This document shows, piece by piece, positions 16,738-23,725 of a stretch of 34,658 nt of DNA. This DNA comes from Streptomyces sp. AC555_RSS877 (GTDB taxonomy: Bacteria > Actinomycetota > Actinomycetes > Streptomycetales > Streptomycetaceae). Position 1 is the first letter of the stretch; every line of letters begins with the position of its first letter. Position numbers and translations under genes: made by a program. The stretch lies in contig NZ_JAGMUK010000228.1 in assembly GCF_019049245.1 (NCBI RefSeq), positions 82,640 to 117,297 on the forward strand, in the 5' to 3' direction. Below the pieces are notes generated by a model. The model had not been told where the DNA came from. It did no database searches and saw only the letters and a list, made by a program, of their open reading frames with translations.

Positions 16738-17721
16738 TCAGGTGGTGCCGCAGGAGACCGTGGGCCAGGTCCAGTTGCCGTTGGGCTGGATGGTGACGCC
16801 GAAGGTGTTGCCGCTGCCGTTGGGTTTGGCGGTCAGCACCTGGGCGCTGGGGTAGCTGGCGCTGGTGTTCCAGGTGGAGAGGATCTTCGCGGGGGAGGGG
16901 ACGTTCATGGTCACGGTCCAGTTGCTGGAGCCGGAGACGGCGACGTTGAGGTTGTAGCGGTCGCTCCACTGCTGTCCGGCGGACAGGGTCGCGGTGCATC
17001 CGCTTCCGCTGCCGCCACCGCCGGTGCCTCCGCCGTCGGGGGCCACGGCACGGCCGGTCCGCGGCGAGATCATGCCGGCGCACAGGCCGCGACCGGCCAG
17101 CCCCTGGGCGATACGCGGGATCGCGGCGAGCGTGTTGGCGGACCAGTCGTGCATGAGCATGATCTGGCCGTTGGTGAGCCGGCCGGCGGCCTGCACGATC
17201 GCGTCGGTACTGGCGCCGTTCCAGTCCTGCGAGTCGACGTCCCAGATGATCTCGGTCAGGCCGTACTTGGCCTCGACCGCCCTCACCGTCGAGTTGGTCT
17301 CGCCGTACGGCGGCCGGAACAGCTTCGGGGTGCCGCCGCCCGCACCCGCGATGGCCTGCTGGGTCCGGGAGATCTCCGAGTCGATCTGTGCCTGGCTGAG
17401 CTGGGTCAGGTGAGGGTGGCTGTAGCTGTGGTTGCCGACCCACATTCCGGCGTCCACCTGGGCCCGCACCTGGGACGGGTTGGCGGCGGCGTAACTGCCC
17501 TGGTTGAACATCGTGGCCCGCAGCCCGTTCTGCTTGAGCGCGTTGAGCAGGCTCGGTGTGCTGCCGGACGGGCCGTCGTCGAAGGTGAGCCCGACGTACC
17601 CGTTGCAGACGGCGGCCTGCGCCGGGGCGGCGCTGACAGTGAGGGCACTTGCGGCGGCCGTCGCGATGACGGTGAGTGTCGTGACGAGGGAGCGTAACGA
17701 GAGATGCGGTCCGGCTCTCAT
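16738..17721 (-). CDS. axeA: Secreted acetylxylan esterase, CE4 (NodB) plus CBM2
   Basis: A 327-residue secreted enzyme that removes acetyl groups from xylan. A signal peptide ends near residue 37 (APAQA-AVC). The CE4 domain has its metal and catalytic motifs: TFDDG (D48, D49), HSYSHP (H98, H102), RPPYG (136-140), DVDSQDW (161-167) and LMHD (H191, D192). A Gly/Ser linker (229-240) leads to a family 2 carbohydrate-binding module bounded by two Cys. ATG 17721 has GGAGG upstream. It lies 58 bp downstream of the GH11 xylanase on the same strand, the same order as the S. lividans xlnB-axeA operon as I recall it. The CBM2 DNA is nearly identical to that of the xylanase. Confidence 0.93.
   Translation of the reverse strand: MRAGPHLSLRSLVTTLTVIATAAASALTVSAAPAQAAVCNGYVGLTFDDGPSGSTPSLLNALKQNGLRATMFNQGSYAAANPSQVRAQVDAGMWVGNHSYSHPHLTQLSQAQIDSEISRTQQAIAGAGGGTPKLFRPPYGETNSTVRAVEAKYGLTEIIWDVDSQDWNGASTDAIVQAAGRLTNGQIMLMHDWSANTLAAIPRIAQGLAGRGLCAGMISPRTGRAVAPDGGGTGGGGSGSGCTATLSAGQQWSDRYNLNVAVSGSSNWTVTMNVPSPAKILSTWNTSASYPSAQVLTAKPNGSGNTFGVTIQPNGNWTWPTVSCGTT
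16750..17026. repeat. CBM2 module DNA, copy in the esterase gene
   Basis: This 277-bp stretch matches 17792-18068 at a constant offset of 1042 with only three mismatches (16984, 17005, 17008). The encoded modules are identical in protein sequence. Confidence 0.95.
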
Positions 17722-17779
17722 GGGGAGTGGTCCTCCAGCCTCGGTGGTGGGGGGTCCGGTGGTCAGGGGGCCCGGTGGG

Positions 17780-18781
17780 TCAGCTCGGAGTGCAGGAGAC
17801 CGTGGGCCAGGTCCAGTTGCCGTTGGGCTGGATGGTGACGCCGAAGGTGTTGCCGCTGCCGTTGGGTTTGGCGGTCAGCACCTGGGCGCTGGGGTAGCTG
17901 GCGCTGGTGTTCCAGGTGGAGAGGATCTTCGCGGGGGAGGGGACGTTCATGGTCACGGTCCAGTTGCTGGAGCCGGAGACGGCGACGTTGAGGTTGTAGC
18001 GGTCGCTCCACTGCTGTCCGGCGGAGAGGGTCGCGGTGCATCCGCTCCCACTGCCGCCACCGCCGGTGGTACCGCCCACGGTGATGTTGGAGCTCCCGCT
18101 GCTCTGGTATCCCTCGGTCGCGAGGATCATGTAGTAGTTGAAGCTGCCGAGGGTCATACCGGCGCGGGCCCAGGCGTCGAAGTGGTTGCCGGTGGTGATG
18201 GTGCCACCCGTCCGCTTCGCCTGCCGGACGCTCCAGTACTGGTCGAAGGTCCGAGTGCCTTCGACGGAGGGGGCGTTGTACCGCGTCGTCTTGTAGATGT
18301 CGTACGTACCGCCGTCGCTGGTGACGGTGCCCATGTGCGTCCCGGTGGGCCGGTAGGTGCCCCAGTTGTCGACGATGTAGTACTCGACGAGCGGGTTCGA
18401 CGTCCAGCCGTAGAGAGTCAGGTACGCGTTGCCGGACGGGTTGAAGGTGCCGGAGTAGGTCACACTCCTGCGCCCGCCGGTGCTCCAGCCCTTGCCGGCG
18501 ACGAAGTTCCCGGTGTTGCTCCAGGAGGTGCTGTAGTTGCCCCCGGAGCCCAGGTTCATGGAGACCGTGCCGGGGGCGTCGGTCCAGAACGAGTAGTAGT
18601 AGCCGTTGTTCGTGCCGGTCTGGTTCGTGTTGACGACCGTGTCGGCGTGAGCGGTTCCGGGCATGGTCAGCGCGGCCACGGCGACCATCGCTATGGCGCA
18701 GGCGCTGCTGATGAGAAGCCGTAAGCGGCCGTTTCTGCGGGTGCTCAAGGGCGCGTTCGAGGGTGCGGGTGCGTCGTTCAT
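17780..18781 (-). CDS. xlnB: Secreted endo-1,4-beta-xylanase, GH11 plus CBM2
   Basis: A 333-residue secreted xylanase that hydrolyses internal xylan bonds with retention. A long signal region ends at AHA-DTVV (after residue 46). The GH11 beta-jelly-roll has the nucleophile Glu133 (PLVEYYIVD) and acid/base Glu223 (ATEGYQSSG). A Gly-rich linker (about 236-246) joins a CBM2 module identical to that of the esterase downstream. The signal has TRRNGR, but lacks the hydrophobic position of a Tat motif, so Sec export is more likely. Codon 20 is TTA (18722-18724), which makes translation dependent on the bldA tRNA. First gene of a two-gene operon with the esterase. Upstream CGAAA-type repeats are candidate operators. 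Confidence 0.95.
   Translation of the reverse strand: MNDAPAPSNAPLSTRRNGRLRLLISSACAIAMVAVAALTMPGTAHADTVVNTNQTGTNNGYYYSFWTDAPGTVSMNLGSGGNYSTSWSNTGNFVAGKGWSTGGRRSVTYSGTFNPSGNAYLTLYGWTSNPLVEYYIVDNWGTYRPTGTHMGTVTSDGGTYDIYKTTRYNAPSVEGTRTFDQYWSVRQAKRTGGTITTGNHFDAWARAGMTLGSFNYYMILATEGYQSSGSSNITVGGTTGGGGSGSGCTATLSAGQQWSDRYNLNVAVSGSSNWTVTMNVPSPAKILSTWNTSASYPSAQVLTAKPNGSGNTFGVTIQPNGNWTWPTVSCTPS
17792..18068. repeat. CBM2 module DNA, copy in the xylanase gene
   Basis: Partner of 16750-17026: 277 bp with three differences, ending in the Gly-rich linker. Outside the module the two genes share nothing obvious. Confidence 0.95.
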
Positions 18782-18904
18782 GTGCGTGTTTCCTCCTCGT
18801 CCTCGTAAGGCCGGTGGGGATCAGGCAACGGGACACGACCCGGACAATGTCTGGGCCCTGTCAACGGCGAACAGTGTTGGTCTGGGCACATCAACTGTCA
18901 ACTA

Positions 18905-18930
18905 TTTCGGCAATGATCACGAAACATTCG
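18905..18930. promoter_or_regulatory. CGAAA/TTTCG repeats upstream of the xylanase operon
   Basis: TTTCG (18905-18909) faces CGAAA (18920-18924), and CGAA-ACA-TTCG (18920-18930) is itself an inverted repeat. CGAA-N-TTCG-type repeats have been linked to xylan-responsive LacI/ROK-type regulators in Streptomyces; assignment here is inference. Confidence 0.45.
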
Positions 18931-19050
18931 GTGGTGGCAGGTCGTCGCAGAAGGCGAGTATTACCTGCTCATCTGTGGTGGGGGAGAGGCCTCGTGATGA
19001 TCGACCACCGAAAGACCCAGCGCGTACGACCAACGCACGAGGATCTCTTG

Positions 19051-19063
19051 TCGAAAATTTCGA
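19051..19063. promoter_or_regulatory. 13-bp perfect palindrome TCGAAAATTTCGA
   Basis: Arms TCGAAA and TTTCGA around a single A. It carries the same CGAAA-TTTCG core as the site at 18905-18930, and lies between the xylanase operon and the PAP2 gene, so it could control either. Confidence 0.45.
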
Positions 19064-19336
19064 ACATCTTCCGGATCGGCGGGGAGCCCTTCCGTCGGTG
19101 CTGCTGTCGGGCGCTCTCGCCGGGGCTCCCCGCTTGCACCGCTGGTTGCGGCACGGCGCCGCTCTACCGCAGGATGCCGACGGGAAACACCGACAGCGAG
19201 GTGGAACCCGGACGGCAGTCCTTCCGTCTTCCCTCGACGGGCGGACTGCTTTTTACGAAGGAGAAAGTGACGAGAACCGAAAGGCGGCGAGCGAAACCCA
19301 CCCTGACCTAACCAAAACTAGAAAATCGGCCGGAAA

Positions 19337-20743
19337 TTGAGACATATAACATCGAAGACTTCTGCGCGAATAAGACCCGGAATCGCGTCGTCCGTGTGGC
19401 GTCAACCACGGGCGGGACTCTGGACCGTGGTGGGTGTCACGGCCCTCGGATTCCTCATCGCGCTGGAGGTCGCCGCACGTCACTACGGTCTGCCGGGGCC
19501 GATGACCTGCCAGGTGCAAGAGGTGATATTCCCTCCCAAGTCAGGCTTCCTGCTGTACGCCGGCATGGCCTTGATGATGGTGGTGCTGACCTGGCGGCAG
19601 CGGTTCATCGCGTTCGGTGTCGCGGTCGGTATCGACGTCGTTTTTCTGGTGGTCCGTTGGGTGGCCGGCGCCAAGATGACCGAAGGTCACCCCTTCGGCA
19701 ACGGCGCATTGTGGGTGATTCTGGGCTACGCGGTCATCGCCCTCACTCGTCGTACCGGCCAGGAACGTGTCCTGCTGCTGAAGGGCGTCGGGCTGGCCCT
19801 ACTGCTGGTGGCCGGCCGCAAGACCGGCGACACCTGGCTGCTCATCACCTCCAAGACGCGCCCAGTGGTGCTCGACCAGTACCTGGCCACCGCTGATCAC
19901 GCGCTGGGCAACCCGTCGTGGCTGGTAGGCCGGCTGGTCACGGCGACCGGTCCGATCGGCTTCAACATTCTCGACATCGTCTACGGCCAGCTCGCGGTGG
20001 CCGCGGTGATCGTCGCGCTCTACCAACTGCGTAACGTGGCGGTCGAGCGCCGCTTCCCGGGCCATCATCTGGTGCGCACCTTTCTGGTGATCGGCCTCCT
20101 CGGGCCCGCCATCTACATGATCTTCCCGGTGGTCGGACCGATCTTCGCGTACGGCACCGGCGCCGAGCACTGGGCGACGGTCAGCCTGTGGGCGGAAACG
20201 CCGCCCACCGAGCAGTGGGCGGTGGCCGACCTGTGGCCGAACACGCCGCCGCCGATCGGTACCCCGCAGCCCATGCCGTTCGACGGGATCACCCCACGGA
20301 ACTGCATGCCCAGCCTGCACACCGCATGGGCCACCGCGATCTTCATTCATTCCCGTAGGGGCCCACGAACCCTGCGATGTGCAGGAACGTTCTGGCTGAT
20401 AGCCACGCTCACCGCGACGCTGGGATTCGGCTGGCACTACGGCGTGGATCTCATCGCCGGCGTGGTGTTCACGCTCACCATCGAGGCAGCTCTGCGCTCG
20501 CACGACCGCGGCTGGGACCGATCGGGAATCCAGCTGGTCGCATACGGCGCGACCGTCTTCGCGGCACTCCTGCTGGCTTATCGCTATCTGCCGTTGGAGA
20601 TGGCCAGGTATCCGTGGGTGGCCGGACCACTTCTCATGCTGGCGATGGCCTCAGTGATCTACGGCTATGTGAAAACCACCGCACTGTGGGAATCGGGCAC
20701 CGCGCCGACGCGGCAGGCGGAACCGCAGCCCGAACTGGTCTGA
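19337..20743 (+). CDS. PAP2-superfamily membrane phosphatase-like protein
   Basis: A 468-residue integral membrane protein with about 10-11 hydrophobic segments. The PAP2/inositol-phosphorylceramide-synthase-like signature is in the second half: NCMPSLHTAW (PSLH at 325-328) and GWHYGVDLIAG with the catalytic His367 and Asp371. Such enzymes remove or transfer phosphate or phospho-head groups on lipids at the outer membrane face. The first ~160 residues add extra membrane helices, as in a known actinomycete subgroup. The start is uncertain: TTG 19337 opens the frame, GTG 19394 is also possible and neither has a strong ribosome site. It is divergent from the xylanase operon. Substrate unknown. 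Confidence 0.85.
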   Translation: MRHITSKTSARIRPGIASSVWRQPRAGLWTVVGVTALGFLIALEVAARHYGLPGPMTCQVQEVIFPPKSGFLLYAGMALMMVVLTWRQRFIAFGVAVGIDVVFLVVRWVAGAKMTEGHPFGNGALWVILGYAVIALTRRTGQERVLLLKGVGLALLLVAGRKTGDTWLLITSKTRPVVLDQYLATADHALGNPSWLVGRLVTATGPIGFNILDIVYGQLAVAAVIVALYQLRNVAVERRFPGHHLVRTFLVIGLLGPAIYMIFPVVGPIFAYGTGAEHWATVSLWAETPPTEQWAVADLWPNTPPPIGTPQPMPFDGITPRNCMPSLHTAWATAIFIHSRRGPRTLRCAGTFWLIATLTATLGFGWHYGVDLIAGVVFTLTIEAALRSHDRGWDRSGIQLVAYGATVFAALLLAYRYLPLEMARYPWVAGPLLMLAMASVIYGYVKTTALWESGTAPTRQAEPQPELV

Positions 20744-20769
20744 GAGGAGCGGCGCACTGCGGCGTCGCG

Positions 20770-20795
20770 GCCCGGCGTCCGATCGGACGCCGGGC
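20770..20795. terminator. Perfect 26-bp palindromic hairpin after the PAP2 gene
   Basis: GCCCGGCGTCCGA and its exact complement TCGGACGCCGGGC abut, 27 nt after the PAP2 stop. A strong stem without a T-run, typical of Streptomyces terminators. Confidence 0.7.
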
Positions 20796-20868
20796 GCCCG
20801 ATAGACCTCTGGTGCGAGACCGAAAACGATCTCCCCACACCTTTCTGTAACCGTTCCTGTTCGTACCG

Positions 20869-20897
20869 TTGACACTCAGCACTCGTCCCCTTACTGT
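20869..20897 (+). promoter_or_regulatory. Consensus housekeeping-type promoter
   Basis: TTGACA (20869-20874), a 17-nt spacer and TACTGT (20892-20897) form a near-ideal vegetative promoter facing the sugar-binding gene. Just downstream, TTTTGAACATG and ATTTCGAACAG are spaced like operator repeats over the start site. Confidence 0.6.
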
Positions 20898-21462
20898 CAC
20901 GCCAACATTTTTGAACATGTGACGAGATTTCGAACAGTTGAAAGGCGATGGCCCTGTGCACCCCCGTAATCCGTACGCGCGTGGCCGGAACGCCGTGGCG
21001 CAGCCTGGCCTACGTACAGGAGCACACCGGCAAAGGGATCACTAGGGTCGGCGAGCGCCGGATGCCGGGCCGCAGCAAGCACTGACCGGCGAACTGCGGG
21101 ACACCGAGGCGTCTGCGCACCGACTCGAGCAACGTGCCCGGCCGACCTGACTCAACCAGGTGAGCGAGGTCCGCCGGCTGTTCACTCGCCTTGAAGCACG
21201 CCAAGACCCCCGACGACCTCGGTGGCTACGTGCGGATCCACGAGGGCGCCGAGCTGATCCGCTCGGCGCACTGCTCTGTCTGAAGCCAGGTCCGTTCCAT
21301 CGGCGGGCCTGAACCCGGGCACCGCCCGCGAGTGGGCTCGGCACGTCCGCTCGCAGCAGCCCTGCCGCTGTCGCCGCCCGGCCCGCTCCACCGCTTTCCC
21401 GAAGCTGTCTGCCTGACCCGCCGTTTCCCCCTCAACGACGAGAAGAACAAGGAACGATCACC

Positions 21463-22557
21463 ATGTTGCACCGAAGAGCCGCCCTCGCCCTCCTCGCCGG
21501 AGTCGGCTCCCTCGCCCTCACCTTGTCGGCCTGCGGCCAGGGCAGCGAGGGCAGCTCCGCGGACAGTTCCGAGGGCGTTACCGTCGGGATCGCCATGCCG
21601 ACCCGGGCCTCCGAGCGCTGGCTGACCGACGGCAAGAGCGTCGTCGACAACCTGAAGGGCATGGGGTACAAGACCACGCTGGTCTACGGCGACGACGACC
21701 CGAAGGTCCAGGCCTCGCAGATCGAGACCCTGGTCAAGCAGGGCGTCAGCGCACTGATCATCGCGTCCATCGACGCCAAGTCGCTGAACAGTGCGCTGCA
21801 ACAGGCCGCCGATGCGGACATTCCGGTGATCGCCTACGACCGGCTCATTCTCGGCACCAAGAACGTCGACTACTACGTCTCCTTCGACAACGAGATGGTC
21901 GGCCGGCAGCAAGCCCGCCACATCATCGAGAAGCTCGGCCTGGAGGACGGCAAGGGTCCGTTCAACATCGAGATGTTCGCCGGCTCCCCCGACGACAACA
22001 ACACCAAGTACTTCTTCGACGGCTCGATGGCGCTCCTGGAGCCGTTCCTGGAGAACAAGCAGTTGGTCGTCCCCTCCGGCGAGACCAAGATGAACCAGAT
22101 GACCACCCTGCGCTGGGACGGGCCCACGGCAGAGAAGCGCATGAGCGGCATCCTCGCCGAGTGGTACGGCAACCGGGAGGTCGACGCGGTCCTGTCGCCG
22201 TACGACGGAATCTCCAGGGGCGTCCTGTCCGCGCTGGAGGCGGACGGCTACGGCTCCGACGGCAAGCCCCTCCCGGTCGTCACCGGTCAGGACGCCGAGC
22301 TGGACTCGGTGAAGTCGATCATCGCGGGTGAGCAGTCGCAGACCGTCTACAAGGACATCCGCGCGCTCGCCAAGGCCGCCACGGAGATGGTCGACGACAT
22401 CCTCACCGAAAGAACGCCGAGGGTGGACAACCGAACCGACTACAACAACGGCGTCAAGGACGTGCCCGTCCACTTGCTCCAGCCGGAGAGCGTCGACAAG
22501 AGCAACTACGAGATTCTGGTCAGGGATGGCCACTTCACCGCCGGCCAGCTCAAGTAG
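21463..22557 (+). CDS. Sugar ABC transporter substrate-binding lipoprotein (xylose/ChvE type)
   Basis: A 364-residue lipoprotein of the periplasmic-binding-protein type 1 fold (Peripla_BP_4). The signal peptide ends in a lipobox LSAC (21-24), so Cys24 is lipid-anchored outside the membrane. The core starts GVTVGIAMPTRASERW (38-53), and shows IIASIDAKSLN, PVIAYDRLI and SFDNEMVG, as in xylose- and multiple-sugar-binding proteins of the XylF/ChvE group. ATG 21463 has AAGGAA eight bases upstream. No ATPase or permease gene follows, so it is an orphan that must use a transporter encoded elsewhere. The nearby xylanase-esterase operon makes xylose or xylo-oligosaccharides a reasonable ligand guess. 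Confidence 0.88.
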   Translation: MLHRRAALALLAGVGSLALTLSACGQGSEGSSADSSEGVTVGIAMPTRASERWLTDGKSVVDNLKGMGYKTTLVYGDDDPKVQASQIETLVKQGVSALIIASIDAKSLNSALQQAADADIPVIAYDRLILGTKNVDYYVSFDNEMVGRQQARHIIEKLGLEDGKGPFNIEMFAGSPDDNNTKYFFDGSMALLEPFLENKQLVVPSGETKMNQMTTLRWDGPTAEKRMSGILAEWYGNREVDAVLSPYDGISRGVLSALEADGYGSDGKPLPVVTGQDAELDSVKSIIAGEQSQTVYKDIRALAKAATEMVDDILTERTPRVDNRTDYNNGVKDVPVHLLQPESVDKSNYEILVRDGHFTAGQLK

Positions 22558-22597
22558 TGCAGCCCCGGGACACTGATCACTTCGTCGGTCACCGCGC

Positions 22598-22620
22598 CCC
22601 GCCGGTTGTCGCCCGGCGGG
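22598..22620. terminator. Hairpin after the sugar-binding gene
   Basis: CCCGCCGG (22598-22605) and CCGGCGGG (22613-22620) are perfect arms with a 7-nt loop, 40 nt after the stop codon. Confidence 0.65.
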
Positions 22621-22760
22621 CCGAAGTCGCAGCCGCGAGCGGACGAGGTTCAGCACCTGCCGGCGGGACCTCGTCCGTCCACGATCGGCGCACCCGGCAG
22701 GGCGGTTTTGCCCCCGCACGCAAGGGCACACGGCGAGTGAGACTCCGCGGAGGTGCCGAG

Positions 22761-22934
22761 ATGAGTGCCGGAGAACGAGCCAAGGCAAAGGCCGAACAGG
22801 TCGTCGGAAAGACCGTGCGGAAGGCGGCCCACGCGGTGCACAAGGACACCCTGGCAGCAAAGGGCGCCGCTCTCGAAGCACGGGGCATGACGCGAGGCGC
22901 GAAAGAACGGTCCAAGGGTTCTTTCAAGCGCTGA
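22761..22934 (+). CDS. CsbD-like small stress protein
   Basis: A 57-residue, Lys/Ala/Glu-rich, highly hydrophilic protein (MSAGERAKAKAEQVVGKTVR start, ending KGSFKR) that fits the CsbD-like family, which is often induced by general stress in Gram-positive bacteria. Its biochemical role is not known. ATG 22761 has GGAGG (22749-22753) seven bases upstream; the frame is open further up but without coding character. It stands alone after the sugar-binding gene. Confidence 0.8.
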   Translation: MSAGERAKAKAEQVVGKTVRKAAHAVHKDTLAAKGAALEARGMTRGAKERSKGSFKR

Positions 22935-23350
22935 CACGTTCATGCGGCGGCCGGTGGAGCGTGGGGACAGCTACGACCGGGTAGCCGAATGGTCAGGGGC
23001 CCGACCGGTCCGCGGCCTACCGCAACCATGCTCTCTTCCTCGGTTCACCGCGCCACGGTGGCGAGGACATCGTGGCCCAGCCGCTGGATGACGTCCGTGG
23101 CGAGCCGGTGCCGGAGTTCGCCGTCCCGGGCGGAGCGCACCAGGCCCGCGTCGCAGGGTCCGCACCTGCACCCCCACGCACGACGGGTCCCACGAATACC
23201 GCCGCCGCCGTGAAGCCGGGCCGTCCCGGCGCTTCCATGGGGCCGCCCCACGGCAATTCGACAACTCATGCCTCTTTAAAAGGAGTTGGGGAAAGGGGAA
23301 TCATTGCGGGGGTGGGACTGACGGGCGCGGTGTGGCCGAAGGGGGAAGCG
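22935..23350. other. 416-bp region upstream of the Trypco1 gene
   Basis: No gene supported. The last ~90 bp include an AT-richer segment (CTCTTTAAAAGGAG, about 23272-23285) followed by purine-rich sequence and form the likely promoter and leader of the two-gene system. The rest has only short, low-complexity frames. Confidence 0.45.
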
Positions 23351-23725
23351 GTGGCGTATCTCGTGGAAGTGCCGGTCGGTGGCGCGGACGGGCAGTCAGA
23401 GGTGGTGAAGGTTCAGATAGAGGCTCAGGGGGACGGCCTGGTGAGGGTCGCCAGGCCGGGGCAGGTCGTGGCGCGGGCCACCCGCTCGTTGGGCGAGATG
23501 GTGGCGGCGGTCAGACCGGTCGCCCAGAACTTCGTCGACGGCTTCCAGGACATGACCCGCAGACCGGACGAGATCAGTGTCGAGTTCGGTCTTGCTCTGT
23601 CGGCCGAAGCCGATGTGGTGATCTCCAGCACCTCGGCACAGGCCAACTTCAAGGTCGCGCTCGTCTGGCGCCGGTCCTCGGCCGATCCCATCGGCGCTTC
23701 GGCGGGAGACGAGCCCGCGCCGTGA
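23351..23725 (+). CDS. Trypco1-type small protein (CU044_2847-like)
   Basis: A 124-residue cytosolic protein, VAYLVEVPVGG at the start and GLALSAEADVVISS then ANFKVALVW near the end. It matches the trypsin-co-occurring domain 1 type, small beta-rich proteins encoded next to trypsin-like or NTPase-linked proteases in actinobacterial conflict systems. Start is GTG 23351 with AAGGGGG five bases upstream. Its TGA stop overlaps the GTG start of the next gene (GTGA at 23722-23725), so the two are translationally coupled and likely made in fixed ratio. It may be the substrate, activator or effector platform of the neighbouring protease; that is inference from known gene associations. Confidence 0.85.
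   Translation: MAYLVEVPVGGADGQSEVVKVQIEAQGDGLVRVARPGQVVARATRSLGEMVAAVRPVAQNFVDGFQDMTRRPDEISVEFGLALSAEADVVISSTSAQANFKVALVWRRSSADPIGASAGDEPAP

Larger units (their letters stand above)
18782..19336. other. 555-bp intergenic region between xylanase and PAP2 genes
   Basis: No gene supported. On the minus strand it has TTGACA elements at 18896-18901 and 18859-18864 (the first with AACACT 17 nt on), CGAAA-type repeats at 18905-18930, a 13-bp palindrome at 19051-19063, and an 11-bp perfect hairpin (GCGGGGAGCCC at 19079-19089 with 19123-19133). The last ~120 bp before 19337 are less GC-rich. Confidence 0.5.
20744..21462. other. 719-bp region between PAP2 and sugar-binding protein genes
   Basis: Contains the PAP2 terminator, a consensus promoter and a ~560-nt stretch leading to the sugar-binding gene. 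A 45-codon frame from ATG 20948 to 21085 follows the promoter but resembles nothing I know. Around 21160-21250 the text looks like eroded coding sequence (EVRRLFTRL in one frame), too short to identify. Confidence 0.4.

Noticed and set aside
18720..18781. Tat signal in the xylanase leader
   Set aside because: Twin Arg is present, but the following N-G-R lacks the required hydrophobic residues, so Sec export is more likely.
18663..19340. Plus-strand frame across the xylanase promoter region
   Set aside because: Covers the antisense of the xylanase signal sequence and intergenic DNA; no ribosome site and no coding character.
20948..21085. 45-codon frame after the strong promoter
   Set aside because: No similarity I recognise and a poorly spaced ribosome site; kept only as a possible leader peptide.
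23017..23269. Minus-strand frames upstream of the Trypco1 gene
   Set aside because: Short, low-complexity translations with no start sites or recognisable domains.
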